Source of the DNA: Candidatus Nezhaarchaeota archaeon
Lineage (GTDB): Archaea; Thermoproteota; Methanomethylicia; Nezhaarchaeales; WYZ-LMO8
Direction of reading: 5' to 3'
Length of the DNA: 64,000 nucleotides
Assembly: GCA_025059375.1 (NCBI GenBank)
Contig: JANXDO010000004.1
Location: 62,001 to 126,000, forward strand
Shown here one piece after another: positions 25,674 through 34,540 of the stretch. Position numbers and translations under genes: made by a program. The notes under the pieces were generated by a model. That model ran no database searches. It saw nothing but the letters and a program-made list of their open reading frames with translations, and was not told the origin of the DNA. Every line of letters starts with the position of its first letter. The first letter of the stretch is position 1.

Positions 25674-27380
25674 ATGCCACCTAGAGTATGCATCATTGAC
25701 GGCTACGATGACGAACCTAGTGGTTTAGGTGTACCTCCATACCTCGACATCTACGCTAGATATACTGCCGGCGCAGTATGGCTTGCTAACCCATATGCAG
25801 AGATCCTCTACTTAACTGTCGATCAATTAAGAGAGAACTTAAGCTATTACCTAAAAATGTTGTCGAGGTTCGATTGTATAATTTTCATAGCTGGAGTCGC
25901 TGTTCCAGGACGATACTTAGGTGGAACACCCATAAAGCTCAGCGAGCTTAAAGCCTGGTCTAGGCTTCTAATAGAACCTGTTAAGGTTCTAATAGGACCA
26001 GTAGTATCTTTCGGCTTTGGTGTTGAAGGTGGTCGAACTGCCATCTTATCTAAAGAAATAAGACGCGACTTCGATTACATGTTTCACCCTTCATTTGAGA
26101 AGCAAGTCTACGAGCTAGCGTTAAGCGGCTTTAAGAGAGATCTTAGATTAGAGGCCAGTGAAAGGGATGCGAGCTTCATAGCTAAAGCAGCTATTCGCGG
26201 AGCTAAAATAGTGACGCAGCACCCGAACTATGGCTTCAACTTAATATGTGAGGTAGAGACCTACTGGGGTTGCCCTAGATACATAGTCGGAGGATGTTCC
26301 TTCTGTATTGAGCCTCTCTATGGCGAGCCAAGATTTAGAGCTGTAGAAGACATAGTTGAGGAAGTGAGAGCGCTATATCTCAACGGTGTGAGACATATAA
26401 GGCTTGGTAGGCAACCAGACTTGTTTATATACCAATCGAGAGAGGTTGGTGAGAGAGAATTTCCAAAACCTAATGTCGAAGCTATTAGGAGCCTCTTCAA
26501 GGGTGTGAAGACTGTAGCCCCAGACCTCGAGACCCTACACATAGACAACGTCAACCCTGGAACTGTGTACCACCACAAGGAGGAGTCCATGGAGATATGC
26601 AAAATAATAGTGGAGCACCATACACCCGGTGACGTTGCAGCACTCGGTATTGAGTCAGCAGACCCGGTTGTCGTGAAGCTAAACAATCTCAAAGTCTATC
26701 CTGAAGAGGCTCTAGAAGCCATACGAATAATAAACATTGTAGGTGCTAAGAGAGGTTACAATGGACTCCCTCACCTACTGCCTGGCGTAAATTTCGTCTA
26801 TGGGTTAAAGGGTGAGACTGAAAAGACATATGAAGATAACCTAGAGTTTATGAAAAGGGTCTTAGAAGAAGGATTAATGGTTCGTAGAATAAACATAAGA
26901 CAAGTAATGGCATTTCCAAACACACCCATGTGGGAAGTAGGAGACTCCATAATAAAAAGGAATAAGAGGATCTTCAAAATCTATAAGAGGCGAATGAGAG
27001 TCGAAGTTGACCTACCGATGATTAAAAGAGTTGTGCCTCAATGGACTAAGTTAAGGGATTGTTACGTCGAGAAGCAAGGCAAAGGAGGAACTTATGCTAG
27101 ACAAGCAGGATCCTATCCAATACTAGTCTTCTTACCATATTACCGTAACACCAGAGAAAAGATAGACGTAATCGTTTTGTCACATGGCTTTAGGTCCATC
27201 GTCGGTGTTGAAACACCAATAAACATAAACAACGCCCCCCTTAAACTCCTTGAAAGCTTACCAGGTTTCTCAAAGCCAATCATACACTTAATTGCGAAGA
27301 AGAGGCCCCTCAAAGATCTTAATGAAATTAGGAAGCTTATACCGAAGGAAGTGACCGACAAGTTAGAACTAAAGATTTAA
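25674..27380 (+). CDS. Radical SAM protein of the COG1031 family with C-terminal HhH
   Basis: A 568-residue archaeal radical SAM protein. The cluster cysteines are in a wide motif, YWGCPRYIVGGCSFC (about residues 198-212), with C-x7-C-x2-C spacing rather than the common C-x3-C-x2-C. Later conserved parts are LGRQPDLF, IDNVNPGT, LGIESADP, HLLPGVNFVYGLKGET and VRRINIRQVMAFPNTPMW. The C-terminal 60 residues (NINNAPLKLLESLPGFSKP) form a helix-hairpin-helix, suggesting a nucleic-acid substrate. The family is widespread in archaea and, as far as I know, uncharacterised. Confidence 0.8.
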   Translation: MPPRVCIIDGYDDEPSGLGVPPYLDIYARYTAGAVWLANPYAEILYLTVDQLRENLSYYLKMLSRFDCIIFIAGVAVPGRYLGGTPIKLSELKAWSRLLIEPVKVLIGPVVSFGFGVEGGRTAILSKEIRRDFDYMFHPSFEKQVYELALSGFKRDLRLEASERDASFIAKAAIRGAKIVTQHPNYGFNLICEVETYWGCPRYIVGGCSFCIEPLYGEPRFRAVEDIVEEVRALYLNGVRHIRLGRQPDLFIYQSREVGEREFPKPNVEAIRSLFKGVKTVAPDLETLHIDNVNPGTVYHHKEESMEICKIIVEHHTPGDVAALGIESADPVVVKLNNLKVYPEEALEAIRIINIVGAKRGYNGLPHLLPGVNFVYGLKGETEKTYEDNLEFMKRVLEEGLMVRRINIRQVMAFPNTPMWEVGDSIIKRNKRIFKIYKRRMRVEVDLPMIKRVVPQWTKLRDCYVEKQGKGGTYARQAGSYPILVFLPYYRNTREKIDVIVLSHGFRSIVGVETPININNAPLKLLESLPGFSKPIIHLIAKKRPLKDLNEIRKLIPKEVTDKLELKI

Positions 27381-27628
27381 GGGCATAGACTTTAACAAGT
27401 CCTCGCTACTCTCTCTTGAGATATTTAGACTCTTTTAAAGAACTAAATGAACTCTCATAAATTTTCAAGTAAACGTCCTTTCAAATAGAGGAATGCTTAA
27501 TGATATTCTCGGCTCTTACATAGTCTTAACACTTCATTCACACTATCAACCTATGAGAGGTCACGTGCGAAACACTTAAAGGTTAAGGGGGTCTCATAAG
27601 CGAATGGATATGAGGAAAGGAGGCTGAG

Positions 27629-27643
27629 ATGAGAATTGGCTAG
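27629..27643 (+). promoter_or_regulatory. Possible leader mini-ORF (MRIG) overlapping speD start
   Basis: A strong Shine-Dalgarno sequence GGAGG (27619-27623) lies 5 nt before ATG AGA ATT GGC TAG (27629-27643). The speD TTG start at 27636 lies inside this mini-ORF in another frame, and the codon two before it is an in-frame TGA, so speD cannot start further upstream. Ribosomes guided by this site should meet the ATG first. It may reduce or tune SpeD translation, or be chance. Confidence 0.35.
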
Positions 27644-28016
27644 AGGAGGGCCAAAAATAGAATTAGGAAGACACATAATAATTGAGTTATACAGCTGCCC
27701 TCCAAATCTTATAAACGATGAAGCCTTCATAAAAAATGTTATGATCGAAGCAGTAAAAGTAGCTAACGGCAATGTATGTGGAGCCTTCTTTCACAAGTTT
27801 AATCCCCAAGGTCTAACGGGTGTAGTAATAATATCGGAGTCACACATATCAATACACACGTGGCCTGAATATGGCTATGCTGCTGTTGACGTCTTTACGT
27901 GTGGTGAACGCATGGATCCATGGAAAGCCTACAATTACATAGTCAAAAACCTTAAACCATCAAACGTCAACGTCTTAGAGATAAAGAGAGGATTAATACC
28001 AAGAGTAAAACACTAA
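27636..28016 (+). CDS. speD: S-adenosylmethionine decarboxylase proenzyme (SpeD/SpeH type)
   Basis: A 126-residue pyruvoyl enzyme precursor. The self-cleavage motif SESHISIHTWPE (about residues 68-79) contains the serine that becomes the pyruvoyl group, and CGER-x-D and the FTCG region follow. The enzyme makes decarboxylated SAM, the aminopropyl donor; the adjacent speE uses it. In some crenarchaea a homologue has become an arginine decarboxylase, and this cannot be excluded by eye. Start is TTG. The leader has an unusual mini-ORF (separate entry). Confidence 0.9.
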   Translation: MARGGPKIELGRHIIIELYSCPPNLINDEAFIKNVMIEAVKVANGNVCGAFFHKFNPQGLTGVVIISESHISIHTWPEYGYAAVDVFTCGERMDPWKAYNYIVKNLKPSNVNVLEIKRGLIPRVKH

Positions 28017-28026
28017 TCCTTCGCGG

Positions 28027-28944
28027 GTGGTCATCACGACAAAGTGGAGATGGATAGTTGAGTACCAGACAAACTCCGTCGCAGTAATCCACATGGTGAA
28101 GAACCTCCTCTATAGTGGTAGTTCCAAGTATCAAAACATAGATGTTATTGAAACAGAAGATTATGGTACATGCCTGGTTCTTGATGGTAAGATTCAATCA
28201 GCAACAGTTGATGAATTTATATATCACGAAGCTTTAGTTCATCCAGCCATGACCACTCACCCCTCACCAGAAGTCACCCTCATAATTGGTGGTGGTGAGG
28301 GAGCTACTGCACGTGAAGTCTTAAAACATAAGATTGTTAAAAGAGTGGTCATGGTGGACTTAGATGAAGAGGTAGTCCAGGTTTCTAGAAAATACATCCC
28401 CCAGCTTAGCGCTGGAGCATTTGAAGATAAGAGGCTCAACCTCATCTTCGATGATGGGAGAGCTTATCTTGAAAAGAGTCGTGAGAAATACGACGTGATC
28501 ATTATTGACGTAACTGACCCCTTAAGGGGAGGCCCCTCATACCTCCTCTACACCAAGCAATTCTATGAACTTGTAAGAAGATCTCTTAACCCGGATGGGA
28601 TCATGGTTACACAGGCAACATCAACATTTTACAGCCGAAAGTCGTATACCGTCATTTACAATACTATAAGGCAAGTCTTTCCAATAACTAGGGCTTACTC
28701 TGCTTGGATTCCATCATATATATCTTCATGGGGATTTGTCTTAGCATCCCTTAAATACGACCCTCTAGCTCTAACGGAAGATGAGATAAAAGCTAGGTTA
28801 AGTGGAAGGGGGGTCATAGATCTTAAGTTTTACTCTTCTGAGTATCATAAACCTCTATTTGCACTACCAACGTACCTACGAAAGGCTTTAGAAGAGGAAA
28901 AGGATGTAGCGACAGATGAGAACCCAACCTTCATGCCAGCATAG
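28027..28944 (+). CDS. speE: Polyamine aminopropyltransferase (spermidine synthase)
   Basis: A 305-residue enzyme that transfers the aminopropyl group of decarboxylated SAM to putrescine, agmatine or cadaverine. Visible: LDGKIQSATVDEFIYHEALVH, the GGGEGATAREVLKH nucleotide loop (about residues 89-102), VDLDEEVVQVSRKY and the catalytic DVTDPLRGGP. It starts GTG 10 bp after speD, forming a polyamine operon. Spermidine and longer or branched polyamines stabilise RNA in thermophiles. Specificity for agmatine or putrescine is not decidable here. Confidence 0.94.
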   Translation: MVITTKWRWIVEYQTNSVAVIHMVKNLLYSGSSKYQNIDVIETEDYGTCLVLDGKIQSATVDEFIYHEALVHPAMTTHPSPEVTLIIGGGEGATAREVLKHKIVKRVVMVDLDEEVVQVSRKYIPQLSAGAFEDKRLNLIFDDGRAYLEKSREKYDVIIIDVTDPLRGGPSYLLYTKQFYELVRRSLNPDGIMVTQATSTFYSRKSYTVIYNTIRQVFPITRAYSAWIPSYISSWGFVLASLKYDPLALTEDEIKARLSGRGVIDLKFYSSEYHKPLFALPTYLRKALEEEKDVATDENPTFMPA

Positions 28945-28961
28945 TAAAGTAGGGAGTTAAT

Positions 28962-29174
28962 GTGAATGAAGAGCGGAGAGAGCTATACAGGGAAGGTATA
29001 GTAGTGGATGTTGAAAAAACGAAGAGAGGTTATGCCATAAGCATTAAAGATGGCTTCGTAATAGAATACTTCTTCTCCGAAAAACCCCTTGAAAAAGGTA
29101 AGAGAGTCAAGGTTTACTGTATATATGGCAAGAAACACCTAAAGTCAAAGTTCGAATTAGTACCGTGCGACTAA
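28962..29174 (+). CDS. Hypothetical small protein (70 aa)
   Basis: A 70-residue protein 17 bp after speE, probably in the polyamine operon. The sequence (REGIVVDVEKTKRGYAISIK ... EKGKRVKVYCIYGKK) is rich in alternating beta-strand residues and lysine, and may be a small OB- or SH3-like barrel. No catalytic motif is evident and I do not recognise the family. It ends about 10 bp before the 3' end of tRNA-Arg on the other strand. Confidence 0.6.
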   Translation: MNEERRELYREGIVVDVEKTKRGYAISIKDGFVIEYFFSEKPLEKGKRVKVYCIYGKKHLKSKFELVPCD

Positions 29175-29180
29175 CATGAG

Positions 29181-29280
29181 TGGCGGGCCCGGGGGGATTT
29201 GAACCCCCGACCGTCAGCTTAGAAGGCTTGCGGCAACCTCAACAGTTGATGCCGCGCTATCCGGGCTGCGCCACGGGCCC
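29181..29280 (-). tRNA. tRNA-Arg(TCT) with non-canonical intron at 29/30, CCA encoded
   Basis: Acceptor GGGCCCG/CGGGCCC, D stem GCGC/GCGC, T arm GGGGG-TTCAAAT-CCCCC, discriminator G and genomic CCA (29181-29183). The anticodon loop CTTCTAA (anticodon TCT) and 3' stem GCTGA are continuous, but the 5' stem is split. Removing 22 nt at 29228-29249 joins GCA to GC and restores CAGC/GCTG, leaving one G-A at the stem top. The cut sites fit bulges CAT and AAG beside helices GCGG/CCGC and CAAC/GTTG. A GATTTATAATC box lies about 25-35 nt upstream. Confidence 0.9.
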
Positions 29281-29344
29281 CAATTAAGTTTATGATTCGC
29301 TGTATTAAAGATTATAAATCCCCTTCTTAAACTTAGACCTCCAT

Positions 29345-32068
29345 CTAGGATGTTAGAAGCCTATTTCTAAGTTCATCAATAACTTCCTTAGCTTTCTTTA
29401 GATCCTGTACAACACCCTGAGCATACTCTCTTCTTCCTCCAGCTCTTCCTCCAGCTCTTCTCGTAATCTCTATGGCTATTTTGTCAGCTGCAAAGCCTCT
29501 GCTTAATGCCTCTCTACCACATGAGACTACAAGTAGGTTTCTATCATTAAGCCTCGAGACAATTATGAGAACCACATCCTTCATCTCCTTAATTATCTTC
29601 TCAGAGAGCATTGACATCCCCTCATAATCAATACCAGATAACTCAACATCTATTATGAACTCTCCTCTTCTATATCTCTCCGCGATGCTTGGAATTAATG
29701 CTTCAATGACCTTAGACTTAAGCCCCTCAATTTCCTTTCTTAACTGCTTAATTTCAAGCTTCAATTTACCAGAAACACTTGGAACCTGCTCTAGAGGGCA
29801 CTCCAAGACTTGAGCAGTACTACGTAATTGCTTCTCTAACTGTTCTATATAGTCCAGTACAGCCCTCCCCGCCTTAAACTCAAACCTCAAGATACCATCT
29901 TGTATCTTGTCAACCTTAATTATCTTGATTAACCCTATCTCGCCGGTTGAATCTACGTGCATCCCACCACAAGCTTGTGCATTCCAACCTTCTATCTCAA
30001 CAACCCTGATTATCCTACCGGGTACAACACCGCCTTGATATATCTCTAAACCGTATGTCTTCTCAGCTTTATCCCTCTCTACAAAGTTCTTCTTAACTAG
30101 AAGGTTCTTAAAGACAACATCATTGGCCATACTCTCTATCAACTTAATCTGCTCTTCTGTTGGGACCTTATAGTGGGTTACATCGATGTGTGCACGGTCA
30201 GGCCATTTTTGTGCACCAGCTTGCCATACATGATCCCCCAAGACTCTACGTATAGCCTCTAACAAGACGTGAGTTGCAGAGTGATGCCTCATAAGGTCAA
30301 GTCTCCTTCCAGCCTTCACTTCACCCTTAACGTGAGCTCCTTCAGGCACCTCACCATTAATTAAGTGTAAGATGACGTCCCCTATCTTCAAGACCTCCGA
30401 GACCTCAAACCTAGAATTTTCGAAAATTATGAAGCCCTCGTCATGTTCTTGACCACCACCCCTAGGATAGAAGCATGTTTGATCTAGGATGACGAAACCC
30501 TTACCACTTCTAAGAACCTTCGCTTCAAAGGACAACTGGCGTGGATTATCATAGTACAGGGTCTTGGTTGGCGGCAGACCTGACACATCATATCGTGGCT
30601 CTTCTTTTAAAACTCTTGGAGACTGATGAAGTCGAGCCACAAGGCCGTAAAAGTTATCAGGAACCTCGATTTTCATTCCATGCTTCTCCGCTTCCTCCTT
30701 CACTACTTCAGGTGGAAGTCCATGAGAATCGTAGAGCTTAAGAAGCATGTCTGTAGGGATTCTTTTCCCCTCAAGGCTTTTGACGATCCTCGAAGCCATG
30801 GCTCTTCCACGACTAATAAGTTCTTTAAACTTCTCCTCCTCTAAGTTAAGCTCCTCGAGTACAATGTTCCGCTTCTTAAGTAGCTTGGGGTAATCATTCC
30901 CCCAAAACTCTATTTGCCTTTCAACAAGCTTAATCAGATATCCTTCCTCTAAACCCAATGAGTTGCATAATTTAAGAGCTCTCCTAATAACGAGCCTAGC
31001 GAGGTAGCCCTCACCAACATTTGATGGTACTATGCCATCAGCTAACATGAATGCGATGCACTTTGCATGGTCAGTTAGAGCGAACACCTTCTCGATAGGC
31101 ACTATCTCTTTCTCTAAATCTTTTATTGGAACTCCTATGATGCTTGCTAGTTCCCTTCTAAGCTCATCAACGGTTCTACCCCTCTCGACCCTCATGAGGG
31201 CTGAGGCTTTAGCAACCTTAATTAACAGCTCATGGGCGGGGGGCATCACATCAGCATCAGAGCATATACGATCTACAAGGTTACCATACACAGCATGGAA
31301 TGCTGTAGGCTTCCCGCTTAAAAACCACGTGAACCTCTCAATACCATAACCGGTATCAACTATCCTAATAGGCATTGGAATGTAATTGTCCTCCTCAACC
31401 TTGAAGCACATGAAGACGAGAGTCGCAAGCTCTAATCCATCAATGCATACCTCTAAATCAGGACCTGCATTCCCCCCACCAACCCAGAAGTCCTCCTTGT
31501 ACGTTATCGCTTTTTCATCAACACCAACAACATTAATTAAGAAGTCATGGCAGTACTCAACAGTTTCCTCTTTCCAATAGACCTCTCTATCAGGATAGTT
31601 AAAGGCGTGGTGTCCGCCCATTTCAAATATCGTCAAGTGTCTACCTGCAGTTAAACCGACATTATCTATATCGACTAACCTGATGCAAGGTTGCGATATA
31701 ACTAGGGGATTCGCAGGAGGCGGTACCACGCCATCCGTAACAAAGGGTTGAAAGACAGCTATGCTAGCTATAGTCAAATATATGTCCTCACGCCACCTTG
31801 CAACCACTGGATAGGGCTCAATGACCTCATGCCCTTTCCCTCTAAAAAAATCTAGGAACATCTTTCTCACAAAGGAGACATCAACTCCGGCTTTCAGCTC
31901 CCTACCTATGAAGGTGTAGTCTTGACAAGGAGCATCTCCACACACATCCCTACTCTCATTAAGGGTCCAGAATGCTGAATTACAAACCTTGCACCTTCTC
32001 CTCACAAAACCTCTCTTCACAAAAAACTTTAGCTTATACTCTTCTTCCGGTACAATCATTCTCTTCAA
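29345..32068 (-). CDS. alaS: Alanyl-tRNA synthetase (archaeal type)
   Basis: A 907-residue AlaRS. The N-terminal zinc-like cysteines (CKVCNSAFW ... CGDAPCQDY) mark the archaeal form; the class II core follows (YPVVARWREDIYLT, GRHLTIFEMGGHHAF). The editing domain has HHSATHVLLEA and CGGMHV zinc ligands, and a C-terminal coiled-coil plus oligomerisation region ends the protein. It lies 51 bp after the P1 gene on the same strand. Its cognate tRNA-Ala, with the G3-U70 pair, is also in the window (38.9 kb). Confidence 0.97.
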   Translation of the reverse strand: MKRMIVPEEEYKLKFFVKRGFVRRRCKVCNSAFWTLNESRDVCGDAPCQDYTFIGRELKAGVDVSFVRKMFLDFFRGKGHEVIEPYPVVARWREDIYLTIASIAVFQPFVTDGVVPPPANPLVISQPCIRLVDIDNVGLTAGRHLTIFEMGGHHAFNYPDREVYWKEETVEYCHDFLINVVGVDEKAITYKEDFWVGGGNAGPDLEVCIDGLELATLVFMCFKVEEDNYIPMPIRIVDTGYGIERFTWFLSGKPTAFHAVYGNLVDRICSDADVMPPAHELLIKVAKASALMRVERGRTVDELRRELASIIGVPIKDLEKEIVPIEKVFALTDHAKCIAFMLADGIVPSNVGEGYLARLVIRRALKLCNSLGLEEGYLIKLVERQIEFWGNDYPKLLKKRNIVLEELNLEEEKFKELISRGRAMASRIVKSLEGKRIPTDMLLKLYDSHGLPPEVVKEEAEKHGMKIEVPDNFYGLVARLHQSPRVLKEEPRYDVSGLPPTKTLYYDNPRQLSFEAKVLRSGKGFVILDQTCFYPRGGGQEHDEGFIIFENSRFEVSEVLKIGDVILHLINGEVPEGAHVKGEVKAGRRLDLMRHHSATHVLLEAIRRVLGDHVWQAGAQKWPDRAHIDVTHYKVPTEEQIKLIESMANDVVFKNLLVKKNFVERDKAEKTYGLEIYQGGVVPGRIIRVVEIEGWNAQACGGMHVDSTGEIGLIKIIKVDKIQDGILRFEFKAGRAVLDYIEQLEKQLRSTAQVLECPLEQVPSVSGKLKLEIKQLRKEIEGLKSKVIEALIPSIAERYRRGEFIIDVELSGIDYEGMSMLSEKIIKEMKDVVLIIVSRLNDRNLLVVSCGREALSRGFAADKIAIEITRRAGGRAGGRREYAQGVVQDLKKAKEVIDELRNRLLTS

Positions 32069-32119
32069 CCCTAATAAATTAAGGGTAAGTCAAAGTTAAT
32101 TTCGAGTGAAGATTTTTCA

Positions 32120-32443
32120 TTAACCAAAGAGGGCACTTAAACCTTCAGCAACAGTCTCGTCAGAGGCAACTTCCTTCTTCTCCTCTTCCTTCTTCTCCTC
32201 TTTAGGTTTCTCTGCTGGTGTTTGAGCGGCTGTTGGTTGTGGTGCAACTGCTGGTGATATTGCTGGAAGTACAGCTCCTCTAATTGCTTCGTCAATGTTG
32301 ATTTCTCTTAGGGCTGCACATAAGGCCTTAATTCTAACCTCATCCACCTCTATACCAGCGGCTCTAAGTATTGATTTTACGGCGTCCTCAGTTATCTTCT
32401 TACCAGCATGATGAAGCAGTAAAGCAGCATAGACGTACTCCAA
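32120..32443 (-). CDS. rpl12: Ribosomal protein P1 (L12)
   Basis: A 107-residue acidic stalk protein. The N-terminal dimerisation domain ([20 protein letters not shown]) is followed by an alanine/proline hinge, a charged EEKKEEE run and the conserved C-terminal [10 protein letters not shown] that binds translational GTPases. Dimers attach to P0 (L10), encoded just upstream. Part of the L11-L1-L10-P1 stalk operon. Confidence 0.97.
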   Translation of the reverse strand: MEYVYAALLLHHAGKKITEDAVKSILRAAGIEVDEVRIKALCAALREINIDEAIRGAVLPAISPAVAPQPTAAQTPAEKPKEEKKEEEKKEVASDETVAEGLSALFG

Positions 32444-32504
32444 ACCTACGAACCCCCTCGTTATTGACTGCTAAGCATTTACTAGAACCTTTATAAATTT
32501 TTAC

Positions 32505-33374
32505 TTACGTAATCATACCTCTCACTAGATTACTTAGTGCTGTAGCCTGCGCTTGAGCTTTAGCTAAGATGTAACCTATGGTCTCACTTGTGGGATAACA
32601 AGTATTTATTGCTAAACTCTTTGCCTCCATAACGGCTCTGGCAATTATGTAAGGTGCACTTTCAGTCGTAATGAAGGTTGCGTTTATTGCTAACGAGAGT
32701 GCTTTAGAAGCAGCATCAGATAACATCCTCCTGTAACCTTCTATATCTATTTTTAAGTCACTTAATTTAAAGATCAGTCCATCCGAATAAGCTACCTTGA
32801 CCTTCAATCCAATTTCCATAGGCTCTATGCCAAACTTGCCTAGAAGATCAGCTATTTCTGCAGGTATGGTCTCACCAGCCTTTACGACTACAGAGTCTTT
32901 AGTTATGTGGATTGAGCCCTCTTCTATCTTAATTGGCACCTTAAACTTCTTGAATACGCTCAAAATAGGACCTGGGGTAAGGCCCGTATTACCAGCTGGT
33001 AGCACTATGTCTTTAGGCGCTATGTCACCTGGTTTAGCCTTAGCATTAACTTTGCTCCTCTCAAGAATATTATAGACCTCAAATGGATTCAAGTTGGATG
33101 CTATAACAGCTGTTTGCCCCTCTAAGAACTCCTTTAAGGAAGATAAATTTAACCCCTTCCCCTCCAGTTCTTCTATGGCCTTTCTGATAAGGCTGTTCTT
33201 GGCAACCTTGATCTTAACTGTCTCTCTTAGCTTACTCCTAAGTCTTTGAAGTTGCAATGCCCGCAGTCCCGCTATATCAGCCAACACTACCGTCCTGTGC
33301 TCACCAATCATTCTTATTAACTCATCAATTAACCTCCTCTTCTTATCAATTGACCTCAAAACTTGTAAAGCCAA
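32505..33374 (-). CDS. rpl10: Ribosomal protein L10 (P0), short form
   Basis: A 289-residue stalk base protein. The N-terminal rRNA-binding domain (LADIAGLRALQLQRLRSKLR) and the insert domain (KPGDIAPKDIVLPAGNTGLT) are present, then helices that bind P1 dimers. It ends ATALSNLVRGMIT and lacks the long charged hinge and terminal LFG motif that many archaeal P0 proteins share with P1. The start is 5 bp after the L1 stop. Whether the short tail is normal for the lineage or a loss needs an alignment. Confidence 0.94.
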   Translation of the reverse strand: MALQVLRSIDKKRRLIDELIRMIGEHRTVVLADIAGLRALQLQRLRSKLRETVKIKVAKNSLIRKAIEELEGKGLNLSSLKEFLEGQTAVIASNLNPFEVYNILERSKVNAKAKPGDIAPKDIVLPAGNTGLTPGPILSVFKKFKVPIKIEEGSIHITKDSVVVKAGETIPAEIADLLGKFGIEPMEIGLKVKVAYSDGLIFKLSDLKIDIEGYRRMLSDAASKALSLAINATFITTESAPYIIARAVMEAKSLAINTCYPTSETIGYILAKAQAQATALSNLVRGMIT

Positions 33375-33378
33375 CTTC

Positions 33379-34047
33379 TTAACCTCCTCGTCCTATTGGT
33401 ATCTTAACTGGCGGTCCCATGGTTAACTTCACATATGCATTACTTATTCTAGCTGGGTACCTTATTTTTTCTTGAAGAAAGTCTATTACAGCTTTTATGT
33501 TCTCTGCAACCTCCTCATCATCCATACTCTCAACACCAACGCGGCATTGAACAACAGGGTTATTTCTAATCCTCACCCTAATGGAACTCCTAAACTTGTT
33601 CAATAAGCCTACCAAATCCATTCCTAAAGTTATCGTCGTAGGCATCTTTCCTCTAGGCCCTAAATACGGACCTAGAGTCCTACCAATAATTGGCATTAAG
33701 TCAGCTTGAGCAAGGAAGAAATCGTAAACTTTAGCCAAGCTCTTTGCTTGCTTCTTATCTGCTTGGTATTTTTGTACATCAGCCTTACTTAATATCAGAT
33801 CAGCCTTAGCCTCCTTGGCCTTTAAGGCTAAATCCCCCTCAGCTATCACACATATCTTAGCCTCCTTACCCTTAATCGGATTGGGTAACGCTAGGACCTC
33901 ATTGATCCTGGCAGCTGGATCCTTTAAGTTGAGCCCCTCATAAGCTATTATTAGCTCAAAGGATTGTTCAAAACGTCTCTTATTAGCCCCTCTTCTCGCC
34001 TCTTTAACAGCCTCAATTATGCTACCCAGTGACACGCTCATCGCCAC
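33379..34047 (-). CDS. rpl1: Ribosomal protein L1
   Basis: A 222-residue L1 protein of the large-subunit stalk that moves tRNA out of the E site. Family segments seen: GRTLGPYLGPRGKMPTTI (the conserved GRxLGPRGxMP region) and the C-terminal VKLTMGPPVKIP. In many archaea L1 also represses its own operon by binding the mRNA. The start overlaps the L11 stop by 10 bp. Confidence 0.97.
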   Translation of the reverse strand: MAMSVSLGSIIEAVKEARRGANKRRFEQSFELIIAYEGLNLKDPAARINEVLALPNPIKGKEAKICVIAEGDLALKAKEAKADLILSKADVQKYQADKKQAKSLAKVYDFFLAQADLMPIIGRTLGPYLGPRGKMPTTITLGMDLVGLLNKFRSSIRVRIRNNPVVQCRVGVESMDDEEVAENIKAVIDFLQEKIRYPARISNAYVKLTMGPPVKIPIGRGG

Positions 34048-34538
34048 TCAACCTCATACTTTGCTAGCACCTCATCATAGAGCCCCTCATTAATTTCCTT
34101 CTGAACATCCTTAGGGCTCTTACCATCAACTGTTATTCCTAAGCTAAGACACGTACCCAAAATCTCTTTAACAGCTGCTTTCAAAGTTTTCGATAATAAA
34201 TTCGGCCTCTTAATTAAGGCAACTTTTATTATTTGTTCGATAGTTAAGTCACCAATTCTCTGCTTTGCAGGTGATGGAGAGCCTTTCTCAGCTCTCAGCT
34301 CTCTTAATAGTAAAGCAGCTGTCGTTGGTATTCCAACCTTTACTTCGAACTCCTTAGTGTCGGGATCGTACATCACGTCAACCGGTACTCTCATACCTCC
34401 GAACTCCTTAGTTAACTCATTAATCTTGTTAACTACAGCCATGACGTTTAAGCCAGTGGGGCTGAGAGCTGGCCCTATAGGTGGACCTGCAGTTGCTTTA
34501 CCCCCTTCAACTATGAACCTAACAGTTTTCTTCACCAC
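34038..34538 (-). CDS. rpl11: Ribosomal protein L11
   Basis: A 166-residue L11 that binds the GTPase-associated centre of 23S rRNA. The N-terminal motif GGKATAGPPIGPALSPTGLN (about residues 12-31) and the RNA-binding region LTIEQIIKVALIKRPNL are typical. The C-terminal extension is archaeal. It follows nusG by 2 bp, the usual archaeal secE-nusG-L11-L1-L10-P1 order. Confidence 0.97.
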   Translation of the reverse strand: MVKKTVRFIVEGGKATAGPPIGPALSPTGLNVMAVVNKINELTKEFGGMRVPVDVMYDPDTKEFEVKVGIPTTAALLLRELRAEKGSPSPAKQRIGDLTIEQIIKVALIKRPNLLSKTLKAAVKEILGTCLSLGITVDGKSPKDVQKEINEGLYDEVLAKYEVEWR

Positions 34539-34540
34539 AG

